From Pyxidicoccus sp. MSG2 (GTDB taxonomy: Bacteria; Myxococcota; Myxococcia; Myxococcales; Myxococcaceae), in the NCBI RefSeq assembly GCF_026626705.1, contig NZ_JAPNKC010000001.1:7396001-7460000 (forward strand): a stretch of 64,000 nt of DNA. Direction: 5' to 3'. The notes below the pieces were generated by a model. That model did not search any database, was not told the origin of the DNA, and saw nothing but the letters and a program-made list of their open reading frames with translations. Below, piece by piece: positions 8,401-15,992 of the stretch (its first letter is position 1; each line of letters opens with the position of its first letter). The position numbers and the translations under genes are program-made.

Positions 8401-11400
8401 TACTACGGCCCGCCGAGCGTCGAGCGCAGCAACCGCGCCAACCGCCTGATGAAGGTCTCCCGCTACACGTACCATGCGGGAACCCAGGGCTGTGCGCCGT
8501 ACCCACCCCTCGAGACGGTGTATGGGGAGTACGACTCCCGAGGAAATCCCACGCAGGTCACCACGCCGCAGGGCGGCGTCACCACCTTCGTGTACAGGGG
8601 CGGCCGGCTGGAGAGCATGACGAGCCAGGGGCTCACGAGCACCCTGCTGTATGACGGCGCGCAGCTGCGGGCGGCGCGCCGGCCGGCGGGCGACTACACC
8701 GTCTATTGCTACCGCACGGGCACGACGGCCGGGCAGGGGTGCACGGGGGGGACGAAGACGTCGCTGCTCCAGTGGGTGGCCACCGCCAGCGACGAGAACG
8801 GCGCCGACTGGAGCGAGATGACCGTCAAGACGTACTGGCCGGACGGCTCGCTGAAGACGGAGGAGGCGCGCTCGCGCCGCAGCGGGGTGGAGGAGAGCCG
8901 GCGGGTGACGGAGTACCATCCGGACCCGCACCGGCGGCCCGCCTATACCCGGCAGGGTTCGGGCCCGGGCAGCTTCGCCTCGGTGACGGCGTTCGACCTG
9001 AACGGCAACACGGTGGGGTTGGGCCAGCCCTTCGACGGCGCTCCGGACTTCTGCCGCAACCCGGACCAGTCCCTCTCCGCGCTGTGCACGTCGCTGGGCT
9101 ACGACTCCGCGGACCGACTCAATCGCATGTCCGAGACGTTCCCCAGCGGCACCCAGCAGCACACCACCTTCGCGTACGACGCCCAGGGGAACGTGAATGC
9201 CGTGCGCGCGGGCTGCTCAAGCCCGACGGCGGGCTGCGGCACGCTCGCCTCGTACCAGTACGACGACTTCGGCAACCTCGTGCAGGTGAAGCTGCCCCAT
9301 GCGACGGGGCCGGTCCGCCAGGCGTACGACGCGTTGGGGCACCTGCGCGTGAAGCAGTCGGAGGCGATGCGCCAGGGAGGCGAGTGGCTGGAGTATGACT
9401 TCGACCTGCTGGGCCGGCTGACGACGGCAGCGCGCCGCAAGGGTGGATCCAGCCCCATCAACGAGCTCCTCTTCCGCTTCGCCTATGATGTGGACGGGGC
9501 GGTGCCGTCGTACTGCGGGAGCGATGAGCTGTACTCGGTGGGCCTGCTGCGCTTCCGGGACGACTCCTTCGGGCGGACCTGGTACCGCTATGACTTGAAC
9601 GGGCGCCTGGTGGCCGAGCTGCGGCAGCGGCAGGGTGACCCGGGCTGCACGCCGGAACTGGAGACGCGCTACACGTATGACGGCGTCGGCCGGCTGTCAG
9701 GGATGCTCTACCCGTATGGCCGCACCGTCTCGTACGTCTACGGGACGGGCGCCAACGCCCACCGCGTGTCCGCCATCGATGTGAATCTATTCACGGCGAC
9801 GGGCGCCGAGTCGCGGCGGCTGGTGAGCAACATCACCTGGGAACCCTTTGGCGGGCTGCGCGGCTACCAGCTCAATCCGCCCTCGGGCACGGCGCGCGCG
9901 GTGGAGTACGCGCTGGGTGATAACGGCACCCTGGCTCCGGCCAACTGCGCCGTGGGCTTCCCGTCGGCGCTGGACTCCGACAGGACGGGCCGCACGCGCT
10001 CGCTGCGCGTGTCCTCGGGGGCCTTCACCCCGGGCAGCGGCAGCGGCGACATCTACAAGCGCACGTACACGTGGAAGGCGGACCAGGTGGCGCGCACCGA
10101 CACGTGCCTGCTGGGCGCCACCACGCCGCGCACCGAGCTGTTCGACTACGACCAGACGCTGCGCCTCGCCTCCGCGACCCGGCCCACGGGCAATGACGAC
10201 GCCACCGGCGGCGCCTTCTACTCGCAGACCTTCGGCTATGACCGGAGGAGCAACCGCACCTCGTTCCTGCAGTCGGGTGGCTACAACGTGACCCACCTGA
10301 CGTATGACACGGGGGACACCGTGGACCGGCTGCTGTCGGCCACGCCACAGCATGACGCCTTCCAGCGGGTGGCCTTCCTGTACGACGCGGACGGGCGGGC
10401 GGTGCGCAAGGAGTCCGGCCGCTACACGTCGGGCGCGGCGGCCAACGTGCTGGAGCTGGGCTACGGGCCCTTCGACGCCAGCGGGCAGGGCTCGGCGCGG
10501 GAGTCGGTGTTCCGCGCGGTGCGCGTCAACGGCGCGACGTACAACTACTACTACGACGCGCTGGGACGGCGGCGCGCGAAGGTGAACCCCTTCGGCCAGC
10601 GTGACGAGTACTTCCATGGTGTCGGCAATGCGTTGCTGGTGGACCAGGGCTGGAACCAGGTCATCCAGGCGGGCTTCCGCGTGGTGGATGACTACGTGTT
10701 GCTGGGGGGCCTGCCGGTGGTGATGCTGCGGGGGCGGCTGGATGCGAGCCTGCCGGTGCGCCAGCCGGATACGACGGCGGACTGCCAGCGCAACGGCGAG
10801 GCGACCGCCTGCGGCGCGTACTTCCCGGTGATGGACCCGGCGGGCAAGCCGGTGCTGATGCTCGACGGCGCGGGCCGGGTGGCGGGCGCAGCGGACTACC
10901 AGCCCTTCGGCCACGTCAACCGCGTCCAAAGGGGCGACCTCACCGCGCACCCGTACGCGGATGACGACAGCGAGAGCATCTCCGGCTTCTCGCAGCCGCC
11001 GGAGAACGCGCAGGTGAAGGTGCGCATGCGCGGCATCTTCCAGCTGGTGGACACCCAGGACGACCAGAACGGCGTGGACGACGTGACGCTGCTGGACTCG
11101 GACACCGGCGCGCTGCTGGCCCGGCTCAAGGGCGCGGAGCAGGGCCGGAGGGTGACGCCCTGGATGCAGCCGTCTGCGGGCCACGTCGTGGTGAACTTCA
11201 CCGCGGGCCCCGAAGGTGACGCGCCCAACACGTACACGGGCGTGGTGGTGGAGGCCTACGAGTACCAGCGCTACCAGACGGGCGCGCAGCCCTTCTGGAC
11301 GCCGCTGCGCCTCCCTGGCCAGTACCACGACGAAGAGACGGACCTCTTCGAGAACTGGAACCGGTACTACGACGCGAGCGCCGGCCGGTACCTCCAGCCC

Positions 11401-11925
11401 GAGCCGCTGCTATCGACGGGAGCGTTCGTGCGGCCTGCCTATGCCTATGCCGGCAACAATCCCCTGCACTACGCGGACCCGGATGGGCGAGACCTGATCA
11501 TCCCGTGGCAGACGCGGCTGCTGTATCCGGAGAGGGTGCCCATGCTCCAGGAGGCCATCGACAAGCTCGCGCATCCCGCCTGCCAGTGTGCAGTGGCGGC
11601 GGGCTCCGACAGCGGGAAGGCGCCCTGGGAGGACCGGGACATCCGCCTGTTCCTCGACCCCACGCTCGACTACATGCCGGGAGGCGGCGCCAATGGCTTC
11701 ACCTGGGGAGGCCTGTCTCCCATCGGTGCCATCTATCTGAACCCGGCGCTCGACAGCGCATCCGCGATGGCGGGGACCATCGCGCATGAGGCTGGACATT
11801 TCGCCTGGCCCTACCTGGGGCATAAAACCAATGGAGAGAAGCGGTTCGAGAATCCCACCACTGTCTGTGGAGGGATGTGGCCGGGAGGGCGAGACGCCTA
11901 TTTCAAGGACCACTGCGGCTGCTGA
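5461..11925 (+). CDS. secreted RHS/YD-repeat protein with C-terminal HExxH metallopeptidase-like tip
   Basis: 2154 residues, GTG start followed by a signal peptide (residues 1-22, ending VAQA). Residues about 23-300 are Cys-rich and include an acidic CNNGCDEDRDGEADENC motif seen in myxobacterial surface proteins. A Gly/Asp-rich linker follows (about 305-345), then some 1600 residues of RHS/YD repeats (for example YDSADRLNRM, YDDFGNLVQVKL). The RHS core ends at about residue 2000 with NNPLHYADPDG, the usual point where variable toxin tips begin. The tip of about 150 residues contains IAHEAGHFAW: H2109-E-x-x-H2113 fits a zincin metallopeptidase site. RHS proteins encapsulate and deliver such tips. 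Substrate and delivery route are unknown; signal-peptide export suggests Sec-dependent secretion rather than a type VI route. Confidence 0.85.
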   Translation: MSFLARIVTCLFLLAPLGVAQATPFCSPGTSTSCSTLGGCGGTQYCVGDPGDPRSGEWSDCFPHNQPQSCTECGGGGTAVCVDGENLGPCRPSTAQPIDVCNNGCDEDRDGEADENCAGGSTFDYCERNPSGSGYTRWTCGCGDGLNVGYCLGSGDSQASCSGGSGCLKAPAFGTSGASQAGGNFQCCVSSKPCYAEGYDTTALHCAAWNTPNFECTPGSSCDDSNACGNTCAGIAPQVDRTTGTRVGSGAYCAAGPVCSQAQGGFGTPGNGVRAMLDSYIEVCGLVEYEFGASYTCTEVPYRPAPVESLPPRDGPGGSPGGGGGNDGDDGSDEGDPDAKDPEPKTCGPATEGSEVVGAAVSAMSVPRVQLNDFTTRHTEADLGLHGELGGFNFVRKYVSTDTFWSYQSMLGASGEPFVPKPFGSSPSRQTSMRWWHTLYSFVHQQGLTAGVSTWTVRDTDGEVLEFFACKNTGSGCFATPRKTSRWSNASLFFAGGSYVLIKPGVGRYVYASGWAASGAPIKRYFLTRIEEDRLTGTPRVRLSLDYAPQTLVNPYGQTVVCPGQSTLGNGVPYLATVTTEEGSKLRLYYRVINSRHSSPATECVLDRLAMRKNPNSTDSALSQEEVTVAQYRYPVPSGFGFQAAGLLSSVEYPETGDVVTYGDSTTTTSTATEWNVSVNQSSVAAHQYVSGKVASLSTGTTAATAMTSGSGDCSGPDPMSGGSTCVPPAAEPASGSAGDSAGSTVKYRRTLFPTNMSYSPHSVLGSYRDECLASTGNCTSFSPGWVHYGYEEPASGSLFLRYMSNKAGRFDFHNKTFAAAGTASVPGVVSPMQGETRGYGQDYYGAGGVVGTATDYIYASIPSGAVAQPWKPVKQTVNSIASVLQSGGQALMRTTYDEASRFTKSVIRSGYTQTFDAASGAWSGSVLRHVGTFYFNHHRCSGGTDVGGTVVKEVHGPCTVSGPEATDCSGNDYPITQYHYYGPPSVERSNRANRLMKVSRYTYHAGTQGCAPYPPLETVYGEYDSRGNPTQVTTPQGGVTTFVYRGGRLESMTSQGLTSTLLYDGAQLRAARRPAGDYTVYCYRTGTTAGQGCTGGTKTSLLQWVATASDENGADWSEMTVKTYWPDGSLKTEEARSRRSGVEESRRVTEYHPDPHRRPAYTRQGSGPGSFASVTAFDLNGNTVGLGQPFDGAPDFCRNPDQSLSALCTSLGYDSADRLNRMSETFPSGTQQHTTFAYDAQGNVNAVRAGCSSPTAGCGTLASYQYDDFGNLVQVKLPHATGPVRQAYDALGHLRVKQSEAMRQGGEWLEYDFDLLGRLTTAARRKGGSSPINELLFRFAYDVDGAVPSYCGSDELYSVGLLRFRDDSFGRTWYRYDLNGRLVAELRQRQGDPGCTPELETRYTYDGVGRLSGMLYPYGRTVSYVYGTGANAHRVSAIDVNLFTATGAESRRLVSNITWEPFGGLRGYQLNPPSGTARAVEYALGDNGTLAPANCAVGFPSALDSDRTGRTRSLRVSSGAFTPGSGSGDIYKRTYTWKADQVARTDTCLLGATTPRTELFDYDQTLRLASATRPTGNDDATGGAFYSQTFGYDRRSNRTSFLQSGGYNVTHLTYDTGDTVDRLLSATPQHDAFQRVAFLYDADGRAVRKESGRYTSGAAANVLELGYGPFDASGQGSARESVFRAVRVNGATYNYYYDALGRRRAKVNPFGQRDEYFHGVGNALLVDQGWNQVIQAGFRVVDDYVLLGGLPVVMLRGRLDASLPVRQPDTTADCQRNGEATACGAYFPVMDPAGKPVLMLDGAGRVAGAADYQPFGHVNRVQRGDLTAHPYADDDSESISGFSQPPENAQVKVRMRGIFQLVDTQDDQNGVDDVTLLDSDTGALLARLKGAEQGRRVTPWMQPSAGHVVVNFTAGPEGDAPNTYTGVVVEAYEYQRYQTGAQPFWTPLRLPGQYHDEETDLFENWNRYYDASAGRYLQPEPLLSTGAFVRPAYAYAGNNPLHYADPDGRDLIIPWQTRLLYPERVPMLQEAIDKLAHPACQCAVAAGSDSGKAPWEDRDIRLFLDPTLDYMPGGGANGFTWGGLSPIGAIYLNPALDSASAMAGTIAHEAGHFAWPYLGHKTNGEKRFENPTTVCGGMWPGGRDAYFKDHCGC

Positions 11926-11937
11926 GGTGGAGGCGGA

Positions 11938-12186
11938 ATGGGTCGCAAGACACGTGGAGTCGGAGTGTTCCTGGGAATCGCAGCCCTCTTCCTGCTGGGG
12001 TGGGTGTGGATGTATTTCAACGCCGACCGGCACGATGCCTGCGTGTGTGACGATGGCACGCAGGTGCAGGGCTTTACGTATGCCTACGTCAAGCCCGAGG
12101 CACATTGCCGGGAGCTGTGTGTCCGGGGCGGTGGCGGCCGCCGGATTGGCGATTGGTTGGACTCTGGGGATGCCGGCGACAGGTAG
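11938..12186 (+). CDS. small single-pass membrane protein, candidate immunity protein for the RHS tip
   Basis: 82 residues, starting 12 bp after the RHS stop codon with GGAGG upstream of the ATG. It has one N-terminal transmembrane helix (about residues 8-27), then about 50 extracytoplasmic residues with four Cys in two pairs (ACVCDDG and HCRELC). No family recognised. Position immediately behind an RHS toxin tip, same strand and small size are what is expected of a cognate immunity protein. A membrane-anchored periplasmic inhibitor would suit a secreted metallopeptidase. This role is inference from position. Confidence 0.6.
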   Translation: MGRKTRGVGVFLGIAALFLLGWVWMYFNADRHDACVCDDGTQVQGFTYAYVKPEAHCRELCVRGGGGRRIGDWLDSGDAGDR

Positions 12187-12226
12187 TCCGGCCGTTGCTC
12201 AGTCATGCTTCATGGGATTGAGGCTC

Positions 12227-13315
12227 ATGCTCCGTTACGCACTCGCTCTTTCTGCGCTCCTGCTGCTCACGGCGGGATGCGGCCATTCACGGTCCAACCT
12301 GCCGACGCTGCCCGCCAGCCATGGGCGCCTTTCCAAGGCCCTGGAGCTGTACGTGAAGCGATTCCCGGACGCCGCGGGTGACTTCGTGCCCGAGGCAGGG
12401 AGCCTGAGAGAGCCCAAGCTGGTGGTGGAGCCCGCGCAGGCTCCGGCGGTCCATGCCGAGGCCGTCAAGGTCCTGCGCGGAAGGCCTGGTCCGCAGGAGG
12501 TCCGTGATGCGGAGGACGACCTCCGCGCCGCGTGCCGGGCCGACCTGGAGGAGGCGTGCCGCTTCCTGCGCGAGCAGTTCGGGCCTCCGGTGAACATCAC
12601 CGGCACCCAGCCGCAGATGACGAACGCGGCCATGGCGAATGGGACCTTTGCCACGGTCGTCGTCCGCTGCGAGCTGGGCGCGGACGGCCGGGTCCGGGGC
12701 TGCCAGGTGCTGGAGAGCGCGCCGGATGGGCTCACGGAGTCGGTGCTCGCGTACGCCGCCATCGCGAGGTTCCAGCCCGCGACGCTGGCGGGACATCCCA
12801 TCCCGATTCCCTACACCTTCACCATCAACTTCATACCCGGTCGGGTGGACCTCACGCTGGCGCAGCGAATCCAGCTGGCGAAGTCGCGGACGGCGCGGTT
12901 CCCCAAGAGCCCACCGGCGTGGGCCCACCTGGCGAATCTGCTTTCGAAGCTTGCCCCTGACGACCCCGCGTTCGTGAAGTCCCTGAGCGCGCTCGATGAG
13001 CTCGTGCCGTCCTATTGGTGGCCGGCCAACGAGCTGGCGTGGCTTCATGTGCAGGAGAAGCGTCATGCCGAGGCCGCGCCGCTGGTGAAGCGGGCGATGA
13101 GCTGGGAGCCCGACAACTCCTATGTACTCGAGACCTCCGCGGCGGTGCATGCCGCCACCGGGCAGTGTGAGCAGGCGCTGACCGAGCAGCGCCGCGCCGT
13201 GGAGAAGCTTCCCGCTGAGTGGCCCGCTCCGGAGCGGGAGCGCTTCACGCGCACGCTGGAGGCGTACCAGCGCCAGTGCGCCGGGGCGACCGCGGCACCT
13301 CCGCGGGATTCCTAA
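12227..13315 (+). CDS. lipoprotein with TonB C-terminal-like domain and TPR-like tail
   Basis: 362 residues from the ATG at 12227 (GAGG upstream; an ATG at 12212 would add five residues). The signal peptide ends with lipobox LLTAGC. The middle region (about residues 125-205) has the pattern of TonB C-terminal domains: an ATVVVRCELGADGRVRGC strand, a helix, then RFQPATLAGHPIPIPYTF. The last 130 residues are helical with TPR-like spacing (WPANELAWLHVQEKRHAEA, YVLETSAAVHAATGQCEQA). In myxobacteria this combination occurs in envelope lipoproteins without a clear role. Its stop codon overlaps the stop of the convergent kinase gene by 3 bp. Confidence 0.72.
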   Translation: MLRYALALSALLLLTAGCGHSRSNLPTLPASHGRLSKALELYVKRFPDAAGDFVPEAGSLREPKLVVEPAQAPAVHAEAVKVLRGRPGPQEVRDAEDDLRAACRADLEEACRFLREQFGPPVNITGTQPQMTNAAMANGTFATVVVRCELGADGRVRGCQVLESAPDGLTESVLAYAAIARFQPATLAGHPIPIPYTFTINFIPGRVDLTLAQRIQLAKSRTARFPKSPPAWAHLANLLSKLAPDDPAFVKSLSALDELVPSYWWPANELAWLHVQEKRHAEAAPLVKRAMSWEPDNSYVLETSAAVHAATGQCEQALTEQRRAVEKLPAEWPAPERERFTRTLEAYQRQCAGATAAPPRDS

Positions 13316-15888
13316 TCGCGCTTCTTCGACAGCTTCTTGATGGCGGCCGCGGCCTCGTCATGGCCGCAGTTGCCGCTGGACAGGAACTTCTTCTCGCGGG
13401 GCTGCTCGGTGACGCGCGTCAGGGCGGGGATGGCGTCCGAATCCCCGAGCCCGGCCAGCCGCTCCGCCGCGCGCGCGCGGGTGCCGCAGTCCTTCGACTC
13501 CAGCGCGGTGGTGTACGCATCCACCAGGTCCACGCCGTCCGTGGCCTTGGCGAACTCCAGGTAGCGCAGCGCGCCCCACTGCTTCGGCGAGGACGTCGCC
13601 TCCGCCAGGTCCTCGAAGTGGCCGAGGACCCGATTCTTCGGAAGGCTGCCCAGCACCTTGCGCAGGCTCGCGTCCGTCTCGTCGTTGCCGAAGTCCTCTG
13701 CCAGCCCGTCGAGGACCGTGTCCTCCACGTCCGCGCGCCCTTCGTCGTCCAGCCCGTTGAGCTGCGTGTATTCCTTGTCGTGCTCCCCGTACGCATGGAG
13801 CACCGCCGCGCGGGCCCGCCGGATGGAAGGCTCTTTCACCTCGTCGTCGGGGACCTTCTTCAGCCGCGCCAGCGCTTCGTCCTTCCTGCCCTCGTCCAGC
13901 AGCGCCAGGATTCGCACGGCCGGGTCGTTCTGGTGCACCGCCCACGCCACGCCCGCGCCCACCAGCACCAGCGCGCCCACGAGCATCGCCAGCAGGCGCG
14001 GGTTCTTCCGCAGCGCCGTGACTCCGGCGACCAGCCGCTCCTTCGCGAGCCGCGAGCCCGCACCCAGCCGCTCCTTCACGGGCAGGGCCGTCACGCGTGA
14101 GCCGAGCGAGGAGAGCGCCCCCTTCATCCGGTCCATTCCGCTCGACGGGCTGAAGCGCTCTCCGAAGGGCGGGCCCTCCGCCGCGCGCTGGCAGCGGTAG
14201 AGCTGGAGTTGCTCCTCCCGGCCGGGGAGGGTGACGGTGCCGCACGGCTCGGCGGTGGCCTCGGCGCGGTTGCGCGCCAGGTTCACCGCCTCGGTGAAGG
14301 TGACTTCGTCGGCGGCGGCCACGTGCTCCACCGACTCCACCACCTCCATGGGCTCGCCCAGCACCGTGTCGGCGGTGACGAGCACCTCGCCCGCGTGCAG
14401 GCACACCCGCACGTGGAGCTGCGCCTCCGGCGGCACCGTCTGGTTGTGCCGCCACAGCCGGTCCTGCATGGCCATGCCGCACAGCACGCCCGCCGTGGGG
14501 GAGCGGAACACCACCAGCAGTGCGTCGCCGCGCTTCTGGATGAGGCGGCCCTCGTGCTCTTTCACCAGGGGCATCAGCAGCCGGTCGTGCGTCTCCAGCA
14601 TCCGCGCGTTCTCTTCGTGCGTCTGCCGGCTGGTGCGCTCGGTGAAGCCCTGGATGTCGGTGAGCATCACCGTCAGGTTCTGCGGCTTCACCACCGACGC
14701 GCTGCCCGACACCGAGGGCACGCTGCCGGACGGCCGCGTCCCGAAGGCCGCCGTCCCCGTGCGCATTGCCACGGGGGCCATGGAGGGCATGGGCGTGGAC
14801 TGGCCCGTGCCGAAGGCCGAGGTGCCGCTGCCCTGGGGGGCCGCGGGCCCACCTCCCGCGAAGACGGCCGTGCCGCTCGGGCCCGAGGAGGCCGCCGCTT
14901 CTCCTCCGCCAAACACCGCCGTGCCGGAGGACGGCGTGGCACCCTGGGGCGCATGGACGGGAGTGCCCAGCCCGGGCGTGAAGGCGGAGAGGGCGGAGTA
15001 CGCCGCGGCCAGCGCGTCCGCCAGCTCGTGCGCGCTCTGCGGCCGCTTCATCGGGTCCTTCTCCAACAGGCGCATCACCAGCGACAGCAGGCCGATGTAG
15101 CGCGACAGCGACGGCGCGGCCCTGTCCAGCGGCCGCGGCGCGTGCGAGGCATGCTGCGCGAGGAAGTGACGCGGCGACGGCCCGTCGAAGGGCAGCCGGC
15201 CGGCCAGCACGCGGTACATCAACACGCCGAAGGAGTAGAGGTCGCTGCGCGTGTCCACCTTCGCGCCCACGGCCTGCTCGGGGGAGAGGTACTCCGGCGT
15301 GCCCAGCACCACGCCCACCTGGCTGACGGCGCTGCCTGCCTCCGGCTCCACCAGCCGGGCGATGCCGAAGTCCAGGAGCCGCGCCTGCTCCCCGCGCGCA
15401 CCGGGGGAGATGAAGACGTTCTCCGGCTTCAAGTCCCGGTGGATGATGCCCTTGTCGTGGATGGCGGCCAGCCCCTCCGCGAGCTGATGGAGCAGCGGCA
15501 GCGCGCGGCCCGGGGGCATGGGGCCGGGGAGGAGGACGTCATAGAGGCTCTGGCCCTCGACGAATTCCATGACGAGGCAGGCGTGGTCCCCGGACTCGCC
15601 GAAGTCGACGATGTGCACCACCGCCGGGTGCTCCACGGCGGACAGGAGGCGGGCCTCGCGCTTGAAGCGCTCGGCCATTCCGGCCTGGGCGTGCAGGTCC
15701 TGGTGGAGGACCTTGATGGCCACCTTGCGTCCCAGGGACACCTGCTCACCCAGGTACACCTCGCCCATCCCACCCGAGCCCAGGGGTCGGAGGACCCGGA
15801 AGCGACCTTCGAGGACGAGGGAGTCAGGGGCCAACACGTGGGACGCATATAGTCCGACTTCTGGCCGGGGTGCATGTCGTTCCTGCAC
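13312..15888 (-). CDS. Ser/Thr protein kinase fused to a nucleotide-cyclase-like domain and membrane anchor
   Basis: 858 residues from a GTG at 15888; a GTG at 15837 (17 residues in) is an alternative. The N-terminal Hanks-type kinase has the Gly loop GSGGMGEV, Lys59, HRDLKPEN (D152), DFG (D173) and a GTPEYLSPE activation segment, so it looks active. A Gly/Ala/Ser/Pro linker with repeated GTAVF/GTSAF units (about 310-400) leads into a class III nucleotide-cyclase-like domain (about 404-570), with both metal-site Asp positions present (D411 in TDIQGFT, D455 in KRGDALL). One transmembrane helix follows (about 632-652), then a helical C-terminal region ending in a HEAT-like unit (AERLAGLGDSDAIPALTRV). 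Cyclase activity is not certain. It is divergent from the giant TPR gene. Confidence 0.88.
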   Translation of the reverse strand: MQERHAPRPEVGLYASHVLAPDSLVLEGRFRVLRPLGSGGMGEVYLGEQVSLGRKVAIKVLHQDLHAQAGMAERFKREARLLSAVEHPAVVHIVDFGESGDHACLVMEFVEGQSLYDVLLPGPMPPGRALPLLHQLAEGLAAIHDKGIIHRDLKPENVFISPGARGEQARLLDFGIARLVEPEAGSAVSQVGVVLGTPEYLSPEQAVGAKVDTRSDLYSFGVLMYRVLAGRLPFDGPSPRHFLAQHASHAPRPLDRAAPSLSRYIGLLSLVMRLLEKDPMKRPQSAHELADALAAAYSALSAFTPGLGTPVHAPQGATPSSGTAVFGGGEAAASSGPSGTAVFAGGGPAAPQGSGTSAFGTGQSTPMPSMAPVAMRTGTAAFGTRPSGSVPSVSGSASVVKPQNLTVMLTDIQGFTERTSRQTHEENARMLETHDRLLMPLVKEHEGRLIQKRGDALLVVFRSPTAGVLCGMAMQDRLWRHNQTVPPEAQLHVRVCLHAGEVLVTADTVLGEPMEVVESVEHVAAADEVTFTEAVNLARNRAEATAEPCGTVTLPGREEQLQLYRCQRAAEGPPFGERFSPSSGMDRMKGALSSLGSRVTALPVKERLGAGSRLAKERLVAGVTALRKNPRLLAMLVGALVLVGAGVAWAVHQNDPAVRILALLDEGRKDEALARLKKVPDDEVKEPSIRRARAAVLHAYGEHDKEYTQLNGLDDEGRADVEDTVLDGLAEDFGNDETDASLRKVLGSLPKNRVLGHFEDLAEATSSPKQWGALRYLEFAKATDGVDLVDAYTTALESKDCGTRARAAERLAGLGDSDAIPALTRVTEQPREKKFLSSGNCGHDEAAAAIKKLSKKRD

Positions 15889-15992
15889 AGTGCGCCAAGG
15901 TGTCCATCACGCCTCGTTGCCTGCTCCACAAGCGGGGGGATTGTCAGAAATTTCGAGGGCTTGGAGGGCGTGGTAGCGTTCCAGTCCCCGCG
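15889..15992. promoter_or_regulatory. divergent promoter region between kinase and giant TPR gene
   Basis: Only about 100 bp separate the two divergent starts, so both promoters must lie here or inside the 5' ends of the genes. The stretch is less GC-rich than its surroundings (GTCAGAAATTTCGAGGGC around 15935-15960). No confident -35/-10 or -24/-12 pair was found. Confidence 0.4.
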
